A DNA stretch of 64,000 nucleotides from Sphingomicrobium sp. (GTDB lineage Bacteria; Pseudomonadota; Alphaproteobacteria; Sphingomonadales; Sphingomonadaceae), in contig DATCMI010000001.1 of the NCBI GenBank assembly GCA_036563485.1, positions 434,001 to 498,000 on the forward strand. Reading direction: 5' to 3'. The notes beneath the pieces were generated by a model that had not been told where the DNA came from, did no database searches, and saw nothing but the letters and a program-made list of their open reading frames with translations. Below, piece after piece: positions 57,176 to 64,000 of this stretch. A program made the translations under genes and the position numbers. Every line of letters starts with the position of its first letter. Position 1 is the stretch's first letter.

Positions 57176-59431
57176 ATGGACGTTCTCGACCGCTCTCCCA
57201 TCACGCCCGAAATCGTCGCCGAGCACGGTCTCAGCGAGGAAGAATATCAGCGGATCCTTAAGGCGCTCGGGCGCGAGCCTAACCTCGTCGAGCTCGGCAT
57301 CTTCTCGGTGATGTGGTCGGAGCATTGCAGCTACAAAAGCTCGCGCGTCCACCTCAAGAAGCTGCCGACCGAAGCGCCGTGGGTGATCCAGGGTCCGGGC
57401 GAGAATGCCGGCGTCATCGACATCGGCGATGGCGACGCGGCCATCTTCAAGATGGAGAGCCACAACCACCCGTCCTACATCGAGCCTTACCAAGGTGCGG
57501 CGACTGGGGTCGGCGGCATCTTGCGCGACGTCTTCACCATGGGCGCGCGGCCGGTCGCGAACCTCAACGCGCTGCGCTTCGGCCGTCCCGATCATCCGAA
57601 AATGCGCCACCTGATCGCCGGCGTCGTTGCCGGGATCGGCGGCTACGGCAATTGCGTGGGCGTGCCCACGGTCGGCGGCGAAGTGAACTTCGACCCGGCT
57701 TACGACGGCAATATCCTCGTCAATGCGATGACGGTCGGCGTCGCGAAGACCGACAAGATTTTCTATTCGGCCGCCAGCGGCATCGGCAATCCGATCGTCT
57801 ATGTCGGTTCGAAGACCGGCCGCGACGGCATCCACGGCGCCACCATGGCGAGCGCCGATTTCTCCGAGGACAGCGAGGAGAAGCGGCCGACTGTGCAGGT
57901 CGGCGACCCGTTCACCGAAAAGCTGCTGATCGAAGCCTGCCTCGAGCTGATGGCGACCGACGCCATCGTCGCCATCCAGGACATGGGCGCGGCGGGCCTC
58001 ACCTCGTCCTCCGTAGAAATGGCTTCGAAGGGCGGCGCGGGCATCCGGCTGAACATGAACAAGGTGCCTTGCCGCGAAGAAGGCATGACGCCCTATGAAA
58101 TGATGCTCTCGGAGAGTCAGGAGCGGATGCTCATGGTTCTGAAGCCCGGCCGCGAAGGCGAGGCCGAAGCCATCTTCCGCAAATGGGAGCTCGATTTCGC
58201 GGTCATCGGCGAAGTGACCGACACCGGGCACATGGTCCTGGAATTCGACGGCGAGGTCGTGTGCGATATCCCGCTCGACCCGCTGGCCGACGAAGCGCCG
58301 CTCTACGACCGGCCGCACATGAGCCTCGCGGACTACAAAGCGTGGGCGCAGGTGAAGCCGCTCGATAATGTGCCGGAGAGCACGGATGTCGCCGCCGACC
58401 TCCTGAAGCTGATGGGCTCGCCCAACCTCGCGAGCCGGCGCTGGATCTACCAGCAGTACGACCAGCAAGTCGGCGGCGACACGGTGCAGCGCCCCGGCGG
58501 CGACGCCGCGGTGGTGCGCGTTCACGGCAGCCGCAAGGCGCTGGCGATGACCACCGACTGCACGCCGCGCTATTGCTACGCGGACCCCTATGAAGGCGGG
58601 AAGCAGGCCGTGGCCGAGGCCTATCGCAACCTCTCGGCCGTCGGTGCAAAGCCGCTGGCCGTCACCAACTGCCTCAACTTCGGCAACCCGCAGCGCCCCG
58701 AGATCATGGCGCAGTTTGTCGAGTGCCTGCGCGGCATGGGCGATGCCTGCCGCGCCCTCGACTTCCCGATCGTGAGCGGGAACGTCAGCCTTTACAACGA
58801 GAGCAAGGCGACCGGCGGCGGCAGCGCGATCCTGCCGACGCCGGCCATCGGCGGGGTCGGCTTGATCGCCGACTGGGAGAAGAGCGCGACCATCGCGTTC
58901 AAGGGCATCGGCGACGTGCTGGTGGTGATCGGGCTTCGCGGCGGCCATCTCGGCCAGTCGCTTTGGCTGCGCGAGATCCACGGCCGCGAGGACGGCCCGC
59001 CGCCTCCGGTCGACCTGGAGACGGAGCGGCGCACTGCGGACTTCGTGCGGGAGCAGATCGCCGCCGGGGCGCTGACCGCCGTCCACGACGTAGCCGACGG
59101 CGGCCTTGCCCTCGCGATCGCGGAAATGGCTCTGGCCGGCAATATCGGTGCCCTCATCCAGCCTGCAGGCCCCGGCCATTCGGCGCGGCAGTTCTTTGCC
59201 GAGGACCAGGGCCTTTATGTCGCGACCATCGACGACGCGCATCTGCTGCGCGTCCTCACCGGCGCCGACGCAGCCGGCGTACAGATCGAACCGATCGGCC
59301 GGACGGCCGGCCAGCGGCTGATCTTCGAACTCGCCGACGCCGACTTTTGCGTTCCGCTGGCGCAGCTCCGCGCCGCGCACGAAGGCTTCTTCCCGAAGCT
59401 GATGGGAAGCGAGCTTACCCCGGAGATCTGA
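57176..59431 (+). CDS. purL: Phosphoribosylformylglycinamidine synthase subunit PurL
   Basis: ATP-dependent amidation in de novo purine synthesis. It is 751 aa, the small PurL that needs PurS and PurQ. Motifs: [63 protein letters not shown], and [11 protein letters not shown] in the second half. AAGGGG lies 6 nt upstream of the ATG. It ends 43 bp before bfd. Confidence 0.97.
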   Translation: MDVLDRSPITPEIVAEHGLSEEEYQRILKALGREPNLVELGIFSVMWSEHCSYKSSRVHLKKLPTEAPWVIQGPGENAGVIDIGDGDAAIFKMESHNHPSYIEPYQGAATGVGGILRDVFTMGARPVANLNALRFGRPDHPKMRHLIAGVVAGIGGYGNCVGVPTVGGEVNFDPAYDGNILVNAMTVGVAKTDKIFYSAASGIGNPIVYVGSKTGRDGIHGATMASADFSEDSEEKRPTVQVGDPFTEKLLIEACLELMATDAIVAIQDMGAAGLTSSSVEMASKGGAGIRLNMNKVPCREEGMTPYEMMLSESQERMLMVLKPGREGEAEAIFRKWELDFAVIGEVTDTGHMVLEFDGEVVCDIPLDPLADEAPLYDRPHMSLADYKAWAQVKPLDNVPESTDVAADLLKLMGSPNLASRRWIYQQYDQQVGGDTVQRPGGDAAVVRVHGSRKALAMTTDCTPRYCYADPYEGGKQAVAEAYRNLSAVGAKPLAVTNCLNFGNPQRPEIMAQFVECLRGMGDACRALDFPIVSGNVSLYNESKATGGGSAILPTPAIGGVGLIADWEKSATIAFKGIGDVLVVIGLRGGHLGQSLWLREIHGREDGPPPPVDLETERRTADFVREQIAAGALTAVHDVADGGLALAIAEMALAGNIGALIQPAGPGHSARQFFAEDQGLYVATIDDAHLLRVLTGADAAGVQIEPIGRTAGQRLIFELADADFCVPLAQLRAAHEGFFPKLMGSELTPEI

Positions 59432-59438
59432 ACGCCAC

Positions 59439-59455
59439 TTGCGACTAAGTCGCAA
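59439..59455 (+). promoter_or_regulatory. Fur-like palindrome upstream of bfd-bfr
   Basis: TTGCGACT-A-AGTCGCAA, a perfect 8-bp inverted repeat around one base, in the 43-bp gap between purL and bfd, 19 bp before the bfd ATG. Its TTGCGA-N5-TCGCAA shape resembles alphaproteobacterial Fur-type sites as I recall them. Iron control of bfd and bfr would make sense; the regulator is inferred. Confidence 0.55.
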
Positions 59456-59474
59456 TAGCGCTATTTAGCTGCGC

Positions 59475-59669
59475 ATGATCGTGTGCAGCTGCAACCGAAT
59501 CACCGAATGCGAGCTCCGGAAGGCCGCGCGCGCGGGTGCCCCGTCGCCCGATGCTGCCTACGGCCACCTCGGCTGCGAGCCGCAGTGCGGCTGCTGCCTC
59601 GATTTCGCGCAGGAGATCATCGACGAGGAGCGCAGCGCCCTCCTGCATGTCGAGGCGGCCGCCGCCTGA
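59475..59669 (+). CDS. bfd: Bacterioferritin-associated ferredoxin
   Basis: A 64-aa [2Fe-2S] protein that reduces the bacterioferritin core to mobilise iron. Cluster ligands are C4 and C6 (IVCSCN) and the C-x2-C pair C38/C41 in QCGCC. The BFD fold is all-helical and short, as here. It precedes bfr by 53 bp on the same strand. Confidence 0.9.
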   Translation: MIVCSCNRITECELRKAARAGAPSPDAAYGHLGCEPQCGCCLDFAQEIIDEERSALLHVEAAAA

Positions 59670-59722
59670 CTTGACCCGCCCGGTCGCCCGGCGCATCCCC
59701 AAATCGAAGCTAGGGGGTGCAG

Positions 59723-60205
59723 ATGAAAGGCGATCCGCGAGTAGTTGAGCTCCTCAACCAGGCGCTCAAGAACGAGCTCACCGCGATCAACCAATATTGG
59801 CTGCACTACCGCATGCTCGACAATTGGGGCGTGAAGAAGCTCGCCGATTACGAGCGGCACGAATCGATCGACGAGATGAAGCATGCGGACCGGATCGCCG
59901 ACCGCATCCTGTTCCTCGACGGACTTCCCAATTTCCAGGCACTCGGCCGGCTTCGGGTCGGCGAGAATGTCGAGGAGATCCTGCGCGCCGACCTTGAAGC
60001 GGAGAACGAAGGCGCGGTCATCTACCGCGACCTCATCGCTCATGCCGAGACGGTGCGCGATTATGTGACTCGCGACCTTGCCCGCGAGATCCTCGCCGAC
60101 GAAGAAAAGCATATCGATTTCATCGAGACGCAGTTTGAGATGATCGGCCGCATGGGCCTTCAGAACTACATTCAGCTCCAGAGCGAAGCTGCCGAAGAGG
60201 ACTAA
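59723..60205 (+). CDS. bfr: Bacterioferritin
   Basis: Heme-containing iron-storage 24-mer. It is 160 aa, with ferroxidase ligands Glu18, Glu51, His54, Glu94, Glu127 and His130 and heme-ligand Met52 (in [11 protein letters not shown]), all at standard positions. ATG at 59723 is chosen (AGGGGG 5 nt upstream) over GTG at 59717. Its stop overlaps that of the convergent HPt gene by 4 nt. Confidence 0.97.
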   Translation: MKGDPRVVELLNQALKNELTAINQYWLHYRMLDNWGVKKLADYERHESIDEMKHADRIADRILFLDGLPNFQALGRLRVGENVEEILRADLEAENEGAVIYRDLIAHAETVRDYVTRDLAREILADEEKHIDFIETQFEMIGRMGLQNYIQLQSEAAEED

Positions 60206-60639
60206 ATTCGGCCGAACCCCTGGTTCGTGACCTTGCGGCCGAAACCGCCAGTCGCGGGAGCGCGGCTCACCAGTGGGTTGGTCGCTTTTTCGAACTGCTC
60301 GACCGTCTGCTGGAACAGCTTTCGAAGCTCCACCACCTGAGGCACGAGTTCGTCTGGGAAGCGGTGCGTTTCGATGCAGAAGCGCGACGTGGTCTCGATC
60401 AGCTCCGCGACCTTGGCCAGCGGCTCGGCGCCGAGCTGGCGCGATTCACCCTTGAGCGTATGCGCCGGAAGCACGAGGGCGGCGGTGTTCTGCTCCCGCA
60501 TCGCCTCCTCGATCTGGGCGATCGACTTGACGCCGTCCTCCTTGAAATAGCTGAGGATGCGAATGAAGCCTGGCCCGAGCTCGGTCCGGCTGCGCTCGAA
60601 ATGCGCCCAATCGATGATGTCCCGAGCCTCGTCGGCCAC
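60202..60639 (-). CDS. Orphan HPt (histidine phosphotransfer) protein
   Basis: A 145-aa protein with an HPt domain: four-helix bundle with phospho-accepting His60 in [16 protein letters not shown] (H-x2-K-G-x-S type). A C-terminal tail with QGFGRI is variable. GTG start at 60637-60639. There is no kinase or receiver gene beside it, so its partner must be elsewhere. Confidence 0.87.
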   Translation of the reverse strand: MADEARDIIDWAHFERSRTELGPGFIRILSYFKEDGVKSIAQIEEAMREQNTAALVLPAHTLKGESRQLGAEPLAKVAELIETTSRFCIETHRFPDELVPQVVELRKLFQQTVEQFEKATNPLVSRAPATGGFGRKVTNQGFGRI

Positions 60640-60718
60640 CTAAAGCTCCTCGCCTCGCCGGCACGCGCCAGCGCTGTTCCACCACGAGCGAGCTAGCCCC
60701 AAAGGGGTAAATTTCTCC

Positions 60719-62071
60719 TTAGCGGCCGCGGTCGAACGGATTCGAGCGGCCGCGGAACTCCAGCCGCAGCGGCACCGGGCCGAGCCCGAGATCGCGGCGC
60801 ATCGCGTTCAGCAGGTAACGGCGATAGCTGTCCGGTAGCTCGTCAAGCCGGTTGCCGAAGACGACGAAGCTCGGAGGCCGGCTCTTCACCTGAGTGATGT
60901 AGCGCAGCTTGATTCGCTGCCCCTTAGGCGCCGGCGGCGGATTGGCGTCGATGGCTTGCTCGAACCAGCGGTTAAGCTCGCCCGTGGGCACGCGCCGGCT
61001 CCACGCCTCGCGAAGATCGAACGCGACCTTCAGGATCGTATCGATGCCCTTGCCGGTGATCGCGGATACGGTGAGCAGCGGCACGTCGCGCAACTGCGAC
61101 AGCCCCTCGGCAAGCGCCGCCTTGATGCCGTTGAACAGCGACGACGCGTTCTCGGCCACGTCCCACTTGTTGACGGCGATGATCAGCGCTCTCCCTTCTT
61201 CGAGCACCTGGGACGCGATCTTGAGGTCCTGGACCTCAAGTCCGCGGGTCGCATCGAGCAGCAGGACGACGACCTCGGCGTAATCCAGGGCGCGCTTGGT
61301 GTCGGCCACGGAGAGCTTCTCGAGCTTGTCCTCGACCTTGGCGCGCTTGCGCAGGCCCGCGGTGTCGACGAGGCGGACCTTGCGGCCTTCCCATTCCCAA
61401 TCGAGGCTGATGGAGTCGCGAGTGATGCCCGCCTCCGGACCGGTGATCATCCGGTCCTCGCCGATCATCTTGTTGACTAGGGTCGACTTGCCGGCGTTCG
61501 GGCGCCCGACGATCGCAAGCTTGAGCGGCGCGTCGGGCGAACTCTCGTCGAGTTCTTCCTCGTCCTCTCCCTCTTTCTCGACGAGCGGCTGAAGCGCTTC
61601 GAAAAGGTCAGCAACGCCTTCGCCATGCTCAGCGCTGAGCGCCACCGCTTCGCCGAAGCCGAGGCGGAACGCGTCGAATATGCCCGCTTCGCCTGCCCGT
61701 CCCTCAGCCTTGTTGGCGACCAGGATCACGGGCGTGGTCTCGACGCGCAGCCAGCGCGCGATTTCCTCGTCCAGCGGGGTCACCCCCTCACGGCTGTCGA
61801 TCACGAACAAAGCCGCGTCGGCCTCCCGCACCGCGGCCTCGGTCTGCTTGCGCATGCGGCCGGGCAGCGTCTGCGGATCCTCGTCCTCGAACCCCGCCGT
61901 ATCGATGACGCGGAATTCGAGGTCGAGCAGCTTCGCCTCGCCTTCCCGTCGGTCGCGAGTCACGCCCGGACGGTCGTCGACGAGCGCCAGCCGCTTGCCG
62001 ACCAAGCGGTTGAACAACGTGGATTTGCCCACATTGGGGCGGCCGACGATTGCGACGGCGGGAAGAGCCAT
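60719..62071 (-). CDS. der: Ribosome assembly GTPase Der (EngA)
   Basis: Double-GTPase for 50S ribosome assembly. It is 450 aa: first G domain with GRPNVGKSTLFN (residues 10-21), DTAGFEDED; second with GRPNAGKSTLVN near 190, DTAGLRKRAK, NKWD; then the C-terminal KH-like domain ending RSNPFD. 39 bp downstream of bamB on the same strand. Confidence 0.97.
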   Translation of the reverse strand: MALPAVAIVGRPNVGKSTLFNRLVGKRLALVDDRPGVTRDRREGEAKLLDLEFRVIDTAGFEDEDPQTLPGRMRKQTEAAVREADAALFVIDSREGVTPLDEEIARWLRVETTPVILVANKAEGRAGEAGIFDAFRLGFGEAVALSAEHGEGVADLFEALQPLVEKEGEDEEELDESSPDAPLKLAIVGRPNAGKSTLVNKMIGEDRMITGPEAGITRDSISLDWEWEGRKVRLVDTAGLRKRAKVEDKLEKLSVADTKRALDYAEVVVLLLDATRGLEVQDLKIASQVLEEGRALIIAVNKWDVAENASSLFNGIKAALAEGLSQLRDVPLLTVSAITGKGIDTILKVAFDLREAWSRRVPTGELNRWFEQAIDANPPPAPKGQRIKLRYITQVKSRPPSFVVFGNRLDELPDSYRRYLLNAMRRDLGLGPVPLRLEFRGRSNPFDRGR

Positions 62072-62111
62072 GGCGCGGGCGATAGCAGCGCCTCAGCGGC
62101 GCCGCGACCCC

Positions 62112-63446
62112 TTAGCGATAGGCGTGCAGCTTGCCCTGATCGTCGAGCACGTAAAGCGTCGACATGGCGACTACTGGCCGAAGGCTGACCGGCGCGCCGA
62201 CCCGTGTCTGGGAAAGGAAGCTACCGGTTGCCGGATCCACCTGGATCACGGCCCCGCTGGTCGACGTCACGATGAGCCGGTTCCCGGCAAGCACCGGGCC
62301 CGCATAAGCGATGTCGCCCTTCTTGCGCTTCGCGTTGGCGAATTGCGGAAGCTGGGCGATCCAGCGGATATGCCCGTTCTGCCGATAGATGGAGATCAAC
62401 TTCGCGTCCTGGGTGACGGCGAAGATCCAGTCACCGGCGAGCCACGGCGTTGAAATGCCGGCGATGTTCAGCTCCCACAGGCGCTGGCCGGAGACGAGGT
62501 CCAGGGCAACCATTCGCCCACCGGCGCCGATGGCGAACACCTGGCCATTGTCGATCACGGGGTCGGCGTCGATGTCGGACAGCGACGCAACGCTGGTCGA
62601 GATGCTGGTGCGCTGAAGCGTGTCCTGCCACACCTGCCGTCCGTTTTCGTAGCGGTAGGCGTTGAGCTCGCCCGACGAGAAGCCGGCAACGACAGTCCCT
62701 TGCGCAGCGGCGGGGGATCCGGCGCCGAAAATGCCGGCGATTTCGAGCGCGGCCGCTTGCGACCAGTTAGTCGCGCCATTGGCCGCGTTGAGCGAATAGA
62801 TCTGGTTGTCCTGGCTCATCACGTAAACGGCGTCATTCGCCACTGTTGGAGAGCCGCGAAGCGGACCGCCCGGACGCACCCTCCAGACGATCTTGCCCGT
62901 CTGCGCGTTCATCGCCGCCACGTGGCCTAAGCCATTGGTCGCAAAGATGCGGCCGCCGTCATAGGCGAGACCGCCGCCGTAGAGCGACGCCTCGTTCCCG
63001 CGCTCGTTCGGCGTCTGGCTGGTCCAGACGCTGCCCCCGGTACGCGCATCGAATGCGCGGACGGTGCCAAGCGTGTCGATCGTGAACACACGGCCGTCGG
63101 CGACGATCGGCGGAGCGGCAAGGCGCGCTGCGACGCTATTGCCGCGCCCTGCCTGGACAGTGAACGCCGGCTGGAGCGTGCTGCGGAGCGCGAGTTGGCC
63201 CATGGAATTGCTGGCGCTGCCGCCGGACTCGGTCCAGGCGGCGTTCTCCGTCGCAGCAGGAAGGCTGAACGGCAGGGCCTTGGCATCGGGGTCGGCCTCG
63301 ACGTCGGTTTCGCTGGTCAGCACCGGAATGCGCTCGCCCAGCACCGGCGTCTTGGGCCGGCCCTTGCCGCCGATGATGCCGCAGCCGCTTGCCGCAAGTG
63401 CAGCAGCGACCAGGAGAGTGGTGCGAAGATATGCGGCTTTGCTCAT
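62112..63446 (-). CDS. bamB: Outer membrane assembly lipoprotein BamB
   Basis: Eight-bladed PQQ-like beta-propeller of the BAM complex. It is 444 aa: lipoprotein signal with lipobox ASGC (Cys22), then repeated propeller motifs (e.g. GTVRAFDARTGGSVWTSQ, HVAAMNAQTGKIVWRVRPGG, RMVALDLVSGQRLWEL, GAVIQVDPATGSFL). Start MSKAAYLRTT is chosen as only it gives the lipoprotein signal. It follows a TPR gene 8 bp upstream, the usual yfgM-bamB-der order. Confidence 0.95.
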   Translation of the reverse strand: MSKAAYLRTTLLVAAALAASGCGIIGGKGRPKTPVLGERIPVLTSETDVEADPDAKALPFSLPAATENAAWTESGGSASNSMGQLALRSTLQPAFTVQAGRGNSVAARLAAPPIVADGRVFTIDTLGTVRAFDARTGGSVWTSQTPNERGNEASLYGGGLAYDGGRIFATNGLGHVAAMNAQTGKIVWRVRPGGPLRGSPTVANDAVYVMSQDNQIYSLNAANGATNWSQAAALEIAGIFGAGSPAAAQGTVVAGFSSGELNAYRYENGRQVWQDTLQRTSISTSVASLSDIDADPVIDNGQVFAIGAGGRMVALDLVSGQRLWELNIAGISTPWLAGDWIFAVTQDAKLISIYRQNGHIRWIAQLPQFANAKRKKGDIAYAGPVLAGNRLIVTSTSGAVIQVDPATGSFLSQTRVGAPVSLRPVVAMSTLYVLDDQGKLHAYR

Positions 63447-63453
63447 TGTTGTC

Positions 63454-64000
63454 CTACTGGCCCTGAGTTCCAAGCGCGGAGCTCGCGTCGGTGCCGAGGC
63501 TGCCGGCGATCTGCATGGCGCGGTTGCGCACGCCTTCCGGCGCGCTCTTGTCGTTGGCGATTTTGGCGAACAGCTGTCCCGCCTGTTGGGTCTTGCCCTG
63601 CTTGACGAGCGCTAGCGCGGTCATCTCACCGGCCGAACCGAACCACGGCTCGCCCGGCTGAGTCAGCGGCTCGAGCCGCGCGATGACCTGCTGCGGCTGA
63701 AGCGCGTCGAATTCCAGCGCGGTCTGACGGATCAGGCCGGCATGGCGGTATGGATCCGGGAGCGAGCTGTCCTCCGCGATTTTCTTGTAGGTGGCGAGCG
63801 CGAGCTTCTGGTCGTTCTGCTGCAGGGCCAGCGCGGCTCGGGTGAACATGGCGGTCGCGCGGACCGCATCCGCACTGGAGTTCGACAGCTCGTCGAGCTG
63901 CTGCGGCGCGCGAGCAACATTGCCGCTGCCGATGTCCTTGTAGACCTGGGCGAGCTGCTCGACCTGCTGCTCCGCGCGCTGGCGCTTGTGCTGCTGGTAC
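63454..64000 (-). CDS. TPR protein upstream of bamB (YfgM-like), C-terminal part; continues past right edge
   Basis: The reading frame is open to base 64000, so at least the N-terminal membrane anchor is missing. The visible 181 residues form TPR-like helix pairs (VEQLAQVYKDIGSGN, TRAALALQQNDQKLALATYKKIAED, GLIRQTALEFDALQPQQVIARLEPL, EMTALALVKQGKTQQAGQLFAKIAND). Location directly before bamB-der matches YfgM, a bitopic periplasmic TPR protein of the Sec translocon in E. coli. Confidence 0.85.
   Translation of the reverse strand, partial: YQQHKRQRAEQQVEQLAQVYKDIGSGNVARAPQQLDELSNSSADAVRATAMFTRAALALQQNDQKLALATYKKIAEDSSLPDPYRHAGLIRQTALEFDALQPQQVIARLEPLTQPGEPWFGSAGEMTALALVKQGKTQQAGQLFAKIANDKSAPEGVRNRAMQIAGSLGTDASSALGTQGQ

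Noticed and set aside
56966..59455. 829-codon open frame on the minus strand opposite purL
   Set aside because: Antisense shadow of purL; low-complexity Arg/Ala/Gly/His composition typical of high-GC complement frames and no recognisable motif. Similar long frames opposite sucA-sucB (8916-10742), argS (29695-31551) and ftsZ were rejected for the same reason.
60692..60713. Small CCCC-AAA-GGGG hairpin between der and the HPt gene
   Set aside because: Only four base pairs; too weak to call a terminator.

Overview
The window is a gene-dense, high-GC stretch of an alphaproteobacterial chromosome. Gene content and order point to a sphingomonad (order Sphingomonadales, a Sphingomonas/Sphingomicrobium-like organism). 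The evidence is a complete dcw cell-division cluster with an FtsL carrying a long Ala/Lys/Pro tail, a NepR-PhyR-EcfG general stress response locus with an adjacent HisKA_2-type kinase-like protein, CIRCE-controlled groESL, and mdh-sucD-sucA-sucB as one unit. No prophage, transposase, rRNA, tRNA or CRISPR array was seen. Genes are packed tightly, many with 1-4 nt start/stop overlaps, and the largest gene-free gap is about 310 bp.

Layout. 1-1.2 kb: groEL (cut by the left edge) and groES behind a CIRCE operator. 1.2-6 kb: a MATE exporter, then divergent sppA and an M28 peptidase. 6-17.7 kb: central carbon metabolism on the minus strand (lpdA; mdh-sucD-sucA-sucB) and sdhB-thioesterase-zapE on the plus strand; sucC is absent. 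17.7-21 kb: bcp and glnE. 20.9-25.1 kb: general stress response island, made of a NepR-like mini-protein, ecfG, a 51-aa membrane protein, phyR, nepR, a PhyP-like degenerate kinase, and a candidate EcfG-dependent small RNA. 25-32.2 kb: tatABC, a nested inverted repeat, scpAB, nagZ, a SPOR protein, argS and a small secreted protein. 32.2-35.3 kb: an NAD(P)-binding protein, dgt and a TPR/SPOR protein. 35.4-53.7 kb: the whole dcw cluster on the minus strand (mraZ-rsmH-ftsL-ftsI-murE-murF-mraY-murD-ftsW-murG-murC-murB-ddl-ftsQ-ftsA-ftsZ). 54-64 kb: two membrane proteins, a MliC-like lipoprotein, a Tat-exported serine hydrolase, purL, bfd-bfr, an orphan HPt protein, der, bamB and a TPR protein cut by the right edge.

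The most interesting region is the stress response island. Three sites match the alphaproteobacterial EcfG promoter (GGAAC-N16/17-CGTT or GGTT). One precedes the 51-aa membrane protein and ecfG, one precedes nepR and the kinase-like gene, and one is an isolated perfect match followed about 50 bp later by a very strong intrinsic terminator. The last arrangement predicts a stress-induced RNA of about 100 nt with C-rich unpaired segments, reminiscent of Caulobacter GsrN. A second NepR-like protein is encoded next to ecfG. Other regulatory signals are a five-repeat MraZ operator, a GANTC cluster upstream of ftsZ, a Fur-like palindrome at bfd, and single DnaA boxes before scpA and mraZ.
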